The position numbers and the translations under genes are program-made. Positions 21,290 through 34,559 of a stretch of 64,000 nt of DNA are shown here, in pieces. The DNA is from Rosa chinensis. Taxonomy: Eukaryota > Streptophyta > Magnoliopsida > Rosales > Rosaceae. The notes below the pieces were generated by a model. That model saw nothing but the letters and a program-made list of their open reading frames with translations. It was not told where the DNA came from and did no database searches. Each line of letters starts with the position of its first letter. Position 1 is the first letter of the stretch. The DNA is taken from contig NC_037093.1 of NCBI RefSeq assembly GCF_002994745.2, positions 44,496,384 to 44,560,383 of the forward strand, given 5' to 3'.

Positions 21290-24200
21290 TTTGAGCTATT
21301 AAATCCAATAAAGTTATGAGAGAAGATCTCTTTGATTTAGAAACATATTGGCTTTGTCACGACAGAATAGGTCATCCTAGTTATGATATGATGATCCATC
21401 TACTAAAGACTTCACATGGACATCCTTTCTCTCGAGCGACATGAAGCATGAATCAAAAGTTGATTCCTGGACTAAGTGTGACCGATGCTGCTGCCAAAGG
21501 CACCTCGTCCGTCCACCACCAGCCTAGGGATGGCGCAGTCCCTATCCATAACGCCATGGATGGCGTCCATCATGGTGATGTTTCCCCAGGTGATGCTGGA
21601 ATCACCAACTTGCTTCAAATATCATTTCAGATGCTCAGGCCTAACCAAAATTCTCATTGGTTGCTTCTAAAGCCTCTCCCTCATTTTACAAATCCCGTTC
21701 CTTAGGGAAATTAGGACTAAGACCATCCTATGCAAAGGAAATGAACATACTCATTCTGTTCTTACATAGAATCCATGGGGATTCTGTGGATTGATTCAAC
21801 CAACTTGCGGACGCTTAAAAATTTCATGATGTTAGTTGACACGCAAACACGCTGGTCACGTGTTGTGCCATTGTCCACCTATAAATGCTGCTTATACAAC
21901 ACTCCTAGCACATATCATATGACAACAGGCTCACTCCCCGGATCATCCTATTCAGTCAATTGGATTTGACTATGCTAGAGAGTTTACATCGAAAGACTTT
22001 CGATGGATATTGCAATGGGACTAATGTTGGACATCACATTCCCATGTACACACCCAAATGGTCTTGCAAAAATGACTGCAATGGTAGTCCGGACATTGGT
22101 AATATGCACCAATCTCCTTATATTCGCTTGGGGTGATGCAATATCGCATTCAGCAATGCTAATTCGTCTACGACCCACCGCCACTCAATGTACCTCTGCG
22201 TTACAGCTAGTGACTAGGTACAAGTATCGTACTTACGCATATTTGAGTGAGCCATTTATGTGCCAATTGCGCCACCACAGCACTCTATGATGGGTCCTTA
22301 CAGACGAATGGTCATCTACGTTGGATTTGAGACTCCAACAATCGTCCGCCACTTAATGCCCTTGCAAGGCAATCTCATTACCGCTAGATTTGCTGGTTGT
22401 CACTTTGATAAGACAGTCTTCCCATCGTTAGGGGGAGATAAGAACACAGATGTTCAGTAGGAACGACAGGAATTGTCGTGGCCTGTCCCCACTATGTCTC
22501 ATCTCGATCCCTGTTAAAGTGACGAGATTACACAAATATGCTACAAACATGCCTGCAAGGAAGTACGTCCCTACGAGAGGACGTAGCACCACCCTACACG
22601 GAGGTAGGCATTGCGCCAATGCCAAAGAGAGTGGCACTCTGGCATTACAGGCCAAGGCCCCAGCTAGGATGCGTGGGAGGCCTGTGGGTTCGAAGGACAC
22701 TTTGGCACATTCCAATCCTTTGATCATCAAGACTCAAAATCCGTCTCATGAGAATCTTCCGGGTTAGGGTTATTGTTGGGGGACGCCTCAACGTTAGAAC
22801 CTATTCCTGAGAATATAGAGCTCTATGAAAATTACACTAGTGTACATGAGACGTAGGATAGAAACTCCATCATAATGATAATGTAGTTGCACATGCGCAT
22901 GAGTGTGTTGAGTCTGATGACATCGAACCACGCTCCGTTGATGAATGAATGCCAAAATAGAGAGATTTGGCCGAAATGGAAAGATACGATCCAAGTTAAG
23001 TTGGATTCTTTAACGAAAATGAAGGTTTTTGAGCCGGTGATGCCAACACCTCCTAACATAAAACCTATTTACTAATGGGTCTTCGTTAGAAAGCATGATG
23101 AGAAAAAGAGATGGCAATCTCACCTTATGGTGCAAGGTTTCTCACAAAACGCCCCCGGAATCGACTACGATGAGATATATTCTCTCATAATGGATGTCAT
23201 TTCACTCCACTACCTTGTTAGTTTAGTAATTTCCAAATAACTGAACATGTAGCTTACAAATGTGGTCAACACGTATCTCTATGGGGATCTAGATACAAAA
23301 TATATATGAAGGTTCATGGTGAACTTCATTTACCCAAGTCAAGTGGCTCTAGACCACGGAGCGCGTTTACAATAAGGTTGAAACACTCACTAAGATAACT
23401 ACTTGATTGGGAAGGGATATGCTCACGCGTTTCCATAACAAGTTTCGGATTCTATCGAGGTTCATGTTGGACTTGATCTACATTGGAAGCCCTTAAAGAG
23501 TTAAGGGAAACAGCTGAACACTTGAAATCCGAGTTTGAGATGAAAGATTTTGGGAAAACACGATTATGCCTCGGTTTGGAACTTGAGCACCGTGTTGATA
23601 GATGATTAAGCATTTTGACAAGGTCAAGCCTTCAAGCACCCCCATGATCATTCGTAGTCAATCTTGATCCTGCAAAGGATCCTCTTCGTCCAAAGGATGA
23701 TGACGAAGATGTGCTAGAGGCAGGAGTGCCTTACTTGAGTACAATATGCGCATTATTGTACTTAACTCAATGCACAAGACCGGACATCTCATTTGAAGTG
23801 AACTTGTTCGCTAAGGTATAGCTTTGCGCCAACGCGATGCCATTGGATTGGTGTAAAAGATATCTTTCAGTACTTGAGATGTACGATTGATATGGGCTTG
23901 TTCTATCCCTATAGAAAGATGATGGATTCTGACCCATCACACACCAGGAATGCCGCCAACACTGGCCTGCGTCCATTATCCCCAGCCCAAAACAAAATGT
24001 GTTTTGGAAGGTTTTGTTGATATTGGGTATCTCTCTGACCCAAACAAAGGTCATTCCTAAAATGGTTAAGTGTTTACCATGGGTAAAGACCATGATATCT
24101 TGGAGGTCTACAGAACAGACCCTAGTCGCTATATCTTCAAACAATGCAGAGATCATTGCTCTTCACGAAGAGGTTCGTGAATGTATATGGATTGGATCCA

Positions 24201-24430
24201 TAATTACGCATGTTCGAACAATTGTGGTTTGAAGTCTACCACAAATGAGCCTACGAGCATATAGGATAATGCTGCTTGTTTTGAAGCAAGGCTGCATCAA
24301 AAGCGACAACACCAAGGATAATCAGCAATAACAAACTCTCCTCGAGATCAAAGTGAACTAGGTTCAATCTGAGGACAGTGTGGCAGGCTTGCTCACTAAG
24401 TCATTGCCTAAATTCCACTTTCGAGGAACA
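21290..24430 (+). pseudogene. copia pol remnant (integrase, RT, RNase H)
   Basis: The integrase zinc-finger area reads LCHDRIGHPSYDMMIHLLK (about 21350). The reverse-transcriptase entry is IWPKWKDTIQVKLDSLTKM (about 22970-23030), followed by decayed catalytic blocks to about 23700. The RNase H end has AISSNNAEIIALHEEVREC (about 24125-24190). Many stops and frame changes occur throughout, so no polyprotein is possible. Confidence 0.8.
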
Positions 24431-24616
24431 TGTTGGTAGCATCGTTTACGGAAGTTATCCGAACTCCCATGACTGTTGTCATCAGGGGGAGATGCAGACA
24501 TCAGGGGGAGATGTTTACATGTATGTTGGTAGCATCGTTTACGGAAGTTATCCGAACTCCCATGACTGTTGTCATCAGGGGGAAATGCAGACATCAGGGG
24601 GAGATGTTTACATGTA
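24431..24616 (+). repeat. 93-bp tandem duplication before the 3' LTR
   Basis: Two nearly identical copies (24431-24523 and 24524-24616) differ at about one base. Each contains CATCAGGGGGAGATG twice, a motif resembling the polypurine tract CAAGGGGGAG that sits at 24749-24758 next to the LTR. Confidence 0.9.
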
Positions 24617-24748
24617 TGGTCTCGAAAAGTGAAGGGTATGTTGTGCTCTTTTTCCCCTTTGATCGAGGTTATTTTTGTCCCACTGGGTTTTTGTTACTCG
24701 GCAAGGTTTTTAATGAGGCAACGAGAGAAGCACCACGTTTGGGCAACA

Positions 24749-24758
24749 CAAGGGGGAG
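24749..24758 (+). other. copia polypurine tract
   Basis: CAAGGGGGAG abuts the 3' LTR, the expected place for the plus-strand primer. Confidence 0.75.
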
Positions 24759-24962
24759 TGTTCAAGTAAAACCCTAATTTGTGTTTGGCTCAAACTCTAG
24801 GTTACTTGACCTAGTGGTAATAGAGCTTAATTAGAAGAATCTAGAGATTATCTTTCCTTGTATGATTCAGACTCTATGCATTGTAATCCTCTATATAAAG
24901 AGACCCCTATTATCACTAAGAATACACAGTGATTTCCTCTCAATTTCAGTTTCTCTAAAACA
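24759..24962 (+). repeat. 3' LTR of copia element 2
   Basis: 204 bp matching 18351-18554 from TGTTCAAGTAAAACCC to TCTCTAAAACA. It is followed by ATCCA, the right copy of the target duplication. Confidence 0.92.
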
Positions 24963-25164
24963 ATCCAAAAAATTTAAATTAAACAGTTTAGTCATTATTC
25001 TCTCTACTTCTCACATAATAAGTACAAAATGTTTATTATACCCCTCACTTTTTATTTTTTTATTTTCTCTCTATTTTTTTTCCTCTCGTTTTGTTTTTTA
25101 TTTTTTCTGGCTCTCTCTACTCTCTCTCTAAGTTTGTATCCGACCTCGAGTTCATCCACATCGA

Positions 25165-25461
25165 TGTCGACCCATTTTCTGGTTAAGTTAGATCGGACAC
25201 CCTACCTCTCCGTCCTCTTCTCTTTCTGCAGCGACGACCCCGCCCCATTCTCTGATGAGCCACTCCACACGAACCTGATTTACAAACCCGAAACCTCCTT
25301 CACAGATTCATATTACCCATTCACCATGACTATTAGGGTTTACGTCTACAACATGCCCTCCAAGTTCACCTACAATTTGCTCCGCCTCTTCATCACCTCC
25401 TACAAGGACACCCCCAATCTCATCTCTAATGGAAGGCCCCGTCCACCGCCTCATCGAACAG
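25165..25461 (+). pseudogene. captured exostosin (GT47) exon fragment
   Basis: The plus strand encodes STHFLVKLDRTPYLSVLF, then YYPFTMTIRVYVYNMPSKF and TYNLLRLFITSYKDTPNLIS, then, after a one-base frame shift, VHRLIEQ. The order YVYxMPxKFTYxLLxLF to NG-PVHRLIEQ is typical of plant GT47 glycosyltransferases. The fragment ends at CAG|GTTTGT, an intact splice donor, and is followed by intron-like sequence, so it came from genomic DNA and not from mRNA. It lies between the arms of the TIR element. It encodes no working enzyme. Confidence 0.7.
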
Positions 25462-26377
25462 GTTTGTTCTTCTTCTACCTTCACTACTAATTCCAATTCA
25501 AATCAATTCAGTGGAATTGAACCTATATTATTGGCATAACGTTTGATTAATTACTGGCTCAACGTTGCAATCACCATTGCACCTACCCTAGATTTTAGCC
25601 CACTTCCACCGACAACGATCTCCAATCCAAGCCCACCTCCGCTCGACCCGACTTCAAATCCATCTCCGCCAATCCCTACTTCCAATCCGCCATAGCCAAT
25701 CACTATTTCCAATTAGCCCCCGCCGCTTGTTTCTTTGGCAGCTCTGCCATACAGTCCAAGAATGGCTCTGGCTAGAGATGGAGCTGAGAGAGAATATAAA
25801 AATATAAAATAAAATAAAATAAATAAAATTTAAAAAAAAAATGAAGTGAGGGGTATAATAGTCACTTTAGACGTGCACATGAGAATAAAAACTAAACTTT
25901 TTAATTTAAAAATTTTGGACTAAACTATTTTTTAGAGAAAGTACAGAAAGTAACAAGTTTTTAATATGAAAAAAAAAAAAGATATGAATAGCTCGTTAAC
26001 CTTTCTTATATATCGAAGAGCATTGAACACATCCTCATACAAGAGGAGAAATCACCGATGACGCATTAGTCTAATATCAAGGATGATAGAGTCCGTGACT
26101 TTAAGTTTGAGCTTTGACAATCAGACAATGGTACAAGATGGTGCCCATAACTTAAACGCAATCATTGGCTACCAACTCCAGGTAATAAGCTTCTACACAA
26201 TAAAGTTAGAAGGGCAGCAATTCTCACGTTTTGAATTATATTTTTTTTTACCCCTAAACAAATGAGAATGCTTGGGACAAAAGCCTGCCAAAAGGACCAA
26301 CCGTAAAGCTTCAGTATTGTAGAAAACAATTCAACCACTTAAATTGAAAGCAACCCCAGTACAATGAAATCAAACAC

Positions 26378-26384
26378 TATATAA
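26378..26384 (+). promoter_or_regulatory. TATA box of the XCP-like protease gene
   Basis: TATATAA in the context CACTATATAAGACC lies 78 bp upstream of the start codon. It is followed by a pyrimidine-rich leader (CATCTCCTCCTCTCTACCCT), a usual plant 5' untranslated region. Confidence 0.7.
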
Positions 26385-26461
26385 GACCACTCATACCGTC
26401 CTTCACATTCATCCATTCATCTCCTCCTCTCTACCCTCTCTTCTCCCCTTGCTTTGCACTA

Positions 26462-27868
<1,407 letters not shown>

Positions 27869-28607
27869 TCAATTAAAATATGAAATCCCCTTAAAAACCA
27901 AAATCTTTCTTGCTTTTCTTCCCTGTTTAATACTTCCACGGTGATGGATTTTCGACTGTGTAAGCTTTCCCTTCAACTCTTCAAGTTTATCAATAACATG
28001 GCTAGACTCATGGAAAGTATTTCATATAATTGCAACTGGAAACAACAATAGACATTGTTTTTATTCCTTTTTTTTTTTTTTTGCCAAGTCTAAAAGATTG
28101 TTATATGGTCTCACAAAGGTAAAAATTAAAAATGGAAAAAGGATGAAATTAAACGATGAACCGTACAAACTCAAAGTTTTCTTATAGTAAAACCCTAGAA
28201 TACCAACTGGGTCTAAATTGGTCTCTCCCCTGCCTGATTAGACTGGCGCAGATATTAACTTTCTGAAATCCTTCTCTCTTTTGTTCTGAGATGTGCTCTC
28301 TTTACTTCAGCATTACACGAATCTTATTCCTTCAATCTGACCTAATAAACAAAAACTAAACGCTCAAATCATATTAAACTGGGTATTCTCCATCCACTCC
28401 TTTCTTATCTTTCTCACATTCATAAAACAGAACCGCGTGTGAAACAGAACCGCGTGTGACAATTTCCATTTTTATTTATCAGTAGAGGAAATTTTGAAAG
28501 TTCACATATATAAGATCTTCCCGTCGCTAAAGGACCTAATACTTCATCTACTGCATGACTTAGAATAGAATGGGTCAGGAGTAATACAGACAAGAATCAG
28601 CACATTA
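27869..28607. other. convergent intergenic region
   Basis: It holds the 3' ends of the protease gene (+) and DUF89 gene (-). A T run is seen at 28067-28082, and a 17-bp direct duplication AACAGAACCGCGTGTGA at about 28425-28458. Nothing else was recognised. Confidence 0.6.
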
Positions 28608-31226
28608 TCAACTCAAAACTTCATTGTATTTGAAGACACAATCGTATAGCCGTCCTCCAAGAAACTGGGCAACCTCTGGATGTTTCACCTGATTATTGAT
28701 GGGGGAGATGGAAACATAAGTTGCACAAGATTAATACGGTGCAGAAATGAAGAAAAACTCCTCGACTAAATCAGCATTAAAGCAACAAAACTTACCATTC
28801 CAATCTTCAGGGAATCACACTTGAACTGCGCATAGAGATTTGTCTCTATCCCACGACCCTGTCAAAAGCAAGATAAGATAAATATCGAACACATCCAACA
28901 TTCCGCACACTGCACCATTTTTAGCATCCATATCTACCACAGTAATAATGCCAACTTCATTCACTCTATTTCCAGTATATACATAAATTATCTTCAACAT
29001 AAACTAGTTGATTCAACAATTGAATAAGAATCCAGGAGGGATTTTAGGTTTTTACCATCCCTTCCAAGACAACTAGGTCTGCATCACTGGCCAGGTAGGC
29101 AAGCTCTTGTGACACGCTTGCAAGATCAATAACCTGCGATGAATTGAGAAGACAAAAAGGCTATTCTTAGATTAATATTTCATAATCCTTTAACAGACTC
29201 GCATCAATTCAATCTGACAACAACTAAGAAATACCATTCCCTTACCGGCAAATCATTACCAGAATTGGCAATGAAAAGATTTGTAGTATCAACACCCTTG
29301 AGCTTCCCGTGGTTGTCCTTTAGCTGTTGAATTGTCGCTTATAATGTCAGAGTCAACCAAGATTTTGAACAAAATATATTCTAAAGTTTTGCTATTACCT
29401 TTGCTAAAATCTCAATCAGTTCAGGGTAAGTTACGTCGTTGATAGAAGGCATGTCATTAGCTGCCAACACAACCTGCAAAATAAGAAAGAGGTGATCATG
29501 TCAAAATAGACTAAAGAATGCAACTCATTGAAACAGGGGGCATAAAAGCAATTTAAGTTTTGGAAAAGGAAAAGAAATCAGCTCTCAAAACAACATTCCA
29601 TTATGACGATGCAACTTTAATACATATACTACAGAATTTTTCTTTGAAAAACAAAGGATTCTAGAAAACTTCTGGACTTTCTACCACAAGAACCAGATAC
29701 ATTGCAAAGAGGAAACCGGATCTGACTGCATACCTGTGTACCACGACGGAGTAACTCTCTTGCAAATGGTAAGATACCCAAAATAACATCGGCACCAGAA
29801 TTGTCAACAAATATAACAGCCTGTGAAGACAAAAAACATAATTGCTTACTACACAAGAAGTAATATAATGGTATAGCTTCTTCCAAAGATATGTATTGTT
29901 ACTTAACAAGAAACTTGCCTTTTTCCAAGGATTCTTGCTCCATTTCAACTTGAAAGTGTCCAGGTCATCAATAACCCAAGGTCTAGGGACAAGGTTCTGG
30001 CAACTAGCTAAAAAAGACATACCATCCTTTGAGAAAACTTCAGCAAGCTTCAATAATAAGGGCAAGAAAAAAGGTCAAGTAACTCCACTGAAAGCTTTAG
30101 TTCTAAAATGTAGTTGTGTACAAAAGAACCATCTTATAATGCATATCAATAAGTATCAGTATGATGTCAGCTCAAATGTAAAGCTCTGATGCAACCAAAT
30201 CCAAGCAGTGGAGAACTAAGCCTTAGTTGGACATTAAATTGATTTATCAATCAACTTTACAAACACTTCTATGTAACTATAAAATCTGCATACCTGTGCA
30301 GAACCAAGATCAAATATGTTCCCTGCAAATATTCCTCTAACCAGATTCTCTACCCGCTTGCCTTCATCTTCAATAGCATCGTTAAGATCCACGACATTCT
30401 CAAATAGGGTTATGGCCTTTGCATTCTCTTCATCCTGAAGTGTCCAATCACATTTCCAAACTCCAATTCAGTCAAGGACACAGTTCATTACAATAAACTG
30501 CAATACAACAGTTAACAGAGTCACTCACCTTGACTTTCTTGAATATATCTCTGAACCCCAACTCCCTAAGAACCTGCTCACGGAGTCTGCAAAGTAGCTA
30601 AAAAAATCCCCCAACCCAACCCGAACCCCCACCAAAACAGCTCATATCAACACAACAACAGTAACATCATCACTACATTACTAAAGTTTCAATCAAAATT
30701 AACATAATGCTTACAATGCAATCAGGCGGACCGCCGTGACTCTCAGGATCCTTCTTCAAGTCCTCAAGTATTTCAGAGTACCTTTCAGGCACAATCACAA
30801 ACAAGTTACAGGCATTTCGAAAACTAGCCCTAATCACTTGACACAGTGTAGTATATTACCAGAAAGCAAAGCAAATCAGTGATTCAGTGTAGTTTTACCT
30901 CTGAGCAAACGTTTCGGCTTTAGCAGGAGCATCATTGACTGAAGCATCACTCTCAGCTCGCTTCCTGCTCCAAAAGAAATGGATCAAAATTCACAAACAG
31001 AATAAGAAAAACGAAGTGATTAGGGTTTAGGGAGCTGAAAAGGGAATGGGGATTACTTGAAGGAAGGGATGGAGTTGAGGAAGAGGTCGATCCAAGCAAT
31101 CTCAGTGGGGGTGGGCTTGCGGGGATTGTCGGAGGGGAAGCGGTAAGGGATGGTGCAGGCTCTGTAGTTCGATTCGATCGGCGTCGTCAGCAGCGGAAAT
31201 GCCACCAATTCTGAAGCGCTCTCCAT
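28608..31226 (-). CDS. DUF89 damage-control phosphatase (ARMT1-like)
   Basis: Twelve exons on the minus strand: 31057-31226, 30899-30964, 30715-30781, 30529-30597, 30294-30434, 29919-30047, 29734-29820, 29399-29473, 29246-29323, 29056-29133, 28796-28858, 28608-28688. They give 367 residues, the same length as Arabidopsis At2g17340. The chain starts [19 protein letters not shown]. Metal-binding motifs are FVDNSGAD (Asp220, Asn221, Asp225) and IANSGNDLP. The family removes phosphate from 4'-phosphopantetheine or its damaged forms, a clean-up step in coenzyme A metabolism, probably in the cytosol. The intron after WKK has a GC donor (AAAAAG|GCAAGT), because only this joint restores KKAVIFVDN. 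The start is the second methionine of the open frame, matching the family. Confidence 0.93.
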
Positions 31227-31266
31227 TTTCGTCTCCGATTTCAACTTCACCGACTGCGTTTGGTGT

Positions 31267-31273
31267 TTATATA
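31267..31273 (-). promoter_or_regulatory. possible TATA box of the DUF89 gene
   Basis: The minus strand reads TATATAA about 40 bp upstream of the start codon. That would leave a very short 5' leader, so an alternative upstream start site is possible. Confidence 0.35.
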
Positions 31274-31449
31274 GAAACACCAAAAAGCGACAAGGCGTGT
31301 GGGAATGGGAATGGGAATGGAAATGACCCAAGAGAATCCAACCTTACTACTATACTATTATTCTTCTTTTATACTCTTTTCCTTTCTCGGCTTTCTTTTC
31401 TTTTTTTTAAATACCATAGTCGTTATTTTAGAGGCCATACAGAGTAGAA

Positions 31450-32225
31450 ATGATAACTTTTTTCCATGATCCCACGATGTCAAAGATTTAAACCCGTGAT
31501 CTCGACAGTATTGAATTTTTAAAAACCAAGCTTACGGCTCAAATGCGCGTTGCCATCTAAGTAATGAATACAATAATATAATATTTTAAAACCATATGTT
31601 CTAATGTAAATCGAAAGTATGTCATGTTTTTGATCAAATGAAAAAATAAATGTAACAATTGAAAAGTGAGTATATTATATATGTCCTTTGTTTTTCTCTA
31701 TCATATTTTCATCAAGTTCTTGTCAACAAAATATCAAGTGATTTTACATAGTGATAAGCACAACTAAAAATCTCAAGACATTAATGAAGTTATGCAATTA
31801 TTGTTCTGAGATAATCAAATGAAGCTTGCTGCCATCACCGGATCTTCTTGTTTGGTTTTGACCAAATGATTATAGATTGCTTACCTAACATATCTCATGC
31901 ACCTTGACTCCTTGAGTGTACCTAACCATTTCCATTATTCGCAAGTATACTCGACCAACATCACCCTCCAAAATTGTTGATATTGTACAATAAATTTTGT
32001 TCAAAAAGAATTTGATGAGTGATTCTTATGACTCCTGCTAATTGCTTACAGGTCTCCTTGATCCTTCTTAGGCCTTAAAGCTTTGTTATACTATTCGACG
32101 CAGAAATCCACAAAGAAAACTCAAGTTAACCTTCCTGAAACAGCTAGGATTGCAGTTCAACATCAAAGTTCAAGTGGAAACTATCAATCAGGATCTTATT
32201 CTCAATCCACATAACAAAGGGAAAA
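31450..32225. other. intergenic, nothing recognised
   Basis: AT-rich sequence between the DUF89 promoter and the 3' end of the polygalacturonase gene. No conserved frame or repeat was recognised. It holds the 3' untranslated region of the polygalacturonase at its right end. Confidence 0.55.
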
Positions 32226-34198
32226 CTAATCAGTACATGGTGGTGGGATTTGGGTGCCAATGAATTTGGCTTTAACATTACTGCAAGTTGAAGTGGCTTC
32301 CTTCTTCCCAGATGACAAGTTCAGATGAACATCTTCAAGGTAAATGTTCTGGCATGGAATCCCTTTGCTACATTCAAGTGCAACCGCTACTTGAGACGAC
32401 GAGGTCCCTCTTATGTTCTTGAAGTAAATGTCACTCAGCTTCACTTTTGATGGCACCTGCAGATTGTATTTATATAAATTTTTTAGTGTATATGAAGCCT
32501 AGAACAGAGACCAGAAATAGACTGAACATGCATGTTTACACCTTATTGATTACCTTAGAAGCGCAAGACGTGAATGGACAATATGTCTGATCGATTATGA
32601 TGGGGTTGGTCACATTGTTCATGATGATGTTTGTGAATGTCATGTTGGTGGCTGCACTTCTACCTGGAGAGTTAGCCCATGTCTTGATCCTAATACCATT
32701 TGTGGTACCTGAAATGGTGCAGTCTCTGACCACAAGCCCACTAACATCTCCTTCATTCGGATATTTTCCCAAACTTCCCACACTAGAATTACAATGAGAT
32801 CGATTAGTCAGGTTTCATCTATTAGTTAATTTGAACGAATTAAAAGAGGCTAGGCATATTACTGAGAGAATTTAAATGTATATACCTGATGCCATGACCA
32901 GGTCCACAAGCAATGCTAGTTATGGTGACTTGGGAGTTCCCTTGTCCAACTGAGATGCAGTCATCACCAGTAGCAATGTGTGACGAAGAGAAGTACACAC
33001 TCGAGCTTCGTTCAATGTGGATTCCATCAGTATTAGGACTAGTTTCTGGGGCTTGAATCTTGAGTTTACTACCTTTGAAGTTGTGACATTCCACAACAGC
33101 TATATGAAAGAACTTGCTGTTCACCGAGGATATGCCCCGGATCACTGTCTTATTCATTGCAACAAATTTCAAACTCTGAAAAGGGAATAAATACAAAGAG
33201 TTTAATTCCTCATTTAGTACTACAAGTAACCTTTTCTAATCTTAACTAAAAGGCCAAGTAATTGAGTCCTTCATATAGCAGAGCTTATACAAATGTAAGT
33301 TGTGAACACATTGAACTAAAAGAACAAAAAGGGCAAGCTGTAGAACATGTACATACAGTTGGAAGAAGTTTGCAATTGGAGTCTTTAGAGCACTTATTGT
33401 GAGGCCAGGCTTTAGCACCTTGACCATCAAAGGTTCCGCCTCCGGTCAAGGTTAGCCCCTTCATCCAAGCAAATTCAATCCAACCGCCACCGAATTCATA
33501 CTTGGACAACTCCGCTGTAGCCTTCAAGTAACCCTGCAAGTAAGTATTCATTTCTCAAAATCAAATCATCAGCAAATGGCTTGCTATTAACTGCAAAAAT
33601 GTCAAACTGATGGAGAGATAGTCTTGCCTTTACTCGAAGATTTAGAGCCGATACGTTTTGGCAGGGGCCTGAAAACTTAAGAGGGCCAATCATGTATGTT
33701 CCTCTTGGGATTATTAGGTGGACTCTACCTTTGGACTGGCACGCCTCTTTCCATGCAGCTGTGAAGGCCTGCAATTACAAGCACCATTACTAAGTACTCC
33801 TTGTCAAAGTATCCATGCTTACTATGAAGCTGGGTAACATGTTTTTGGTATATAAGAGCCATCCATGGCTAACATCACATTCAACTCGATTAAGCTTCAA
33901 CTTAAAATGAGTGATATTCTAAAAGGGATTTTGAATCAAGAATAATACTAAAAAGGGTTTCAAGAAAATAAGGGTGTGGAAGAAAGAATTGAGATCGAAC
34001 CTTGCTGTCATCGGTTTGGCCATCTGCTTTGGCACCAAAGCTCTTGACATTAAAAAGAAGAGAGCTTTTGGCCTTGCGATCTACATTGATGGTCTGCAAG
34101 CCTGAACCTGCTCCTCTTTCTCTGCCAAACACACATTCGAAGCAAAATAAGGACAGCAATAACAGCAATCTAACATAGAAGTAGTCGAGGCTCATCAT
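32226..34198 (-). CDS. polygalacturonase (GH28), exo-type
   Basis: Six exons: 34001-34198, 33628-33768, 33357-33533, 32886-33175, 32554-32782, 32226-32456, encoding 421 residues. Residues 1-25 form a signal peptide. The four GH28 blocks are NTDGIH (Asp222), ATGDDCIS (Asp243/Asp244), GPGHGIS (His266) and IRIKTW (Arg300, Lys302), all intact. The enzyme hydrolyses alpha-1,4-galacturonan of pectin in the cell wall. The early FNVKSFGAKADGQTDDS and later GPGHGISVGSLGKY resemble pollen or exo-polygalacturonases. Intron 2 most likely uses a GC donor (GTAAAG|GCAAGA), because this yields LRVKGYLKAT as in relatives. A GT donor six bases upstream would drop two residues. A TATATG box lies near 34274-34281. 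The two first ATGs are adjacent, so either may start. Confidence 0.92.
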
Positions 34199-34559
34199 AT
34201 TGCTCCTCTTTCTCTTCGGACCTCTGCTTGCCTAATTTGCAGTTCTGAGTGAGTGTTAGTGTTGGCCATTTTATTCATATAGGGTAGTAGTCTCTGTAGA
34301 TTTTGAAAGTTGGTGAAAAGGGCGGGATTTTGGACGAGGAAGAAGGAACCATAACTGCTATTATTAACTCCCTCTCCCACTACTCCCACTACATGAGTGG
34401 AGGTCGTCAACCGCCGAAAATGAAGCTTTTTTCTTTTTTCCTTTTTTTATTTTTTGAGAAGAAGAAGAAATTGAAATAATTAATTAATCACCTCCTGCGC
34501 ATCCATTTCCACGATAATGTCAACCGACTTAAAAATTTTGCTTGATGAAGAGTTTGTAA

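Larger units (their letters stand above)
18351..24962 (+). mobile_element. Ty1/copia retrotransposon 2, full length with two LTRs
   Basis: It has LTRs at both ends, a primer-binding region, leader, gag, integrase, reverse transcriptase, RNase H and a polypurine tract in the right order over 6.6 kb. The flanks are GTCCA on the left and ATCCA on the right, a 5-bp target duplication with one mismatch. All coding parts contain stops and frame changes, starting with an early stop in gag, so it is inactive. It is inserted into an older TIR element. Confidence 0.9.
18311..25954. mobile_element. TIR element with captured gene, split by copia element 2
   Basis: The left arm CTTACTCCCTGTACTTTTCT to TTTAGTCCA (18311-18350) continues after the copia element at 24968 (AAATTTAAATTAAACAGTTTAG, ending near 25055 TACCCCTCACTTT). 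The mirrored arm is 25840-25954 (GAAGTGAGGGGTATAATAG to GTACAGAAAGTAAC). Rejoined, the arms are roughly 110-130 bp. Excluding the copia insert, the element is about 1 kb and carries an exostosin-like exon. The long arms suggest a Mutator-like Pack element. No clear target duplication is seen, as the left side is a TA microsatellite. Confidence 0.75.

Noticed and set aside
24431..24616. CRISPR-like or regulatory repeat
   Set aside because: Only two adjacent 93-bp copies with no spacers. It is a simple tandem duplication at the end of a retrotransposon.
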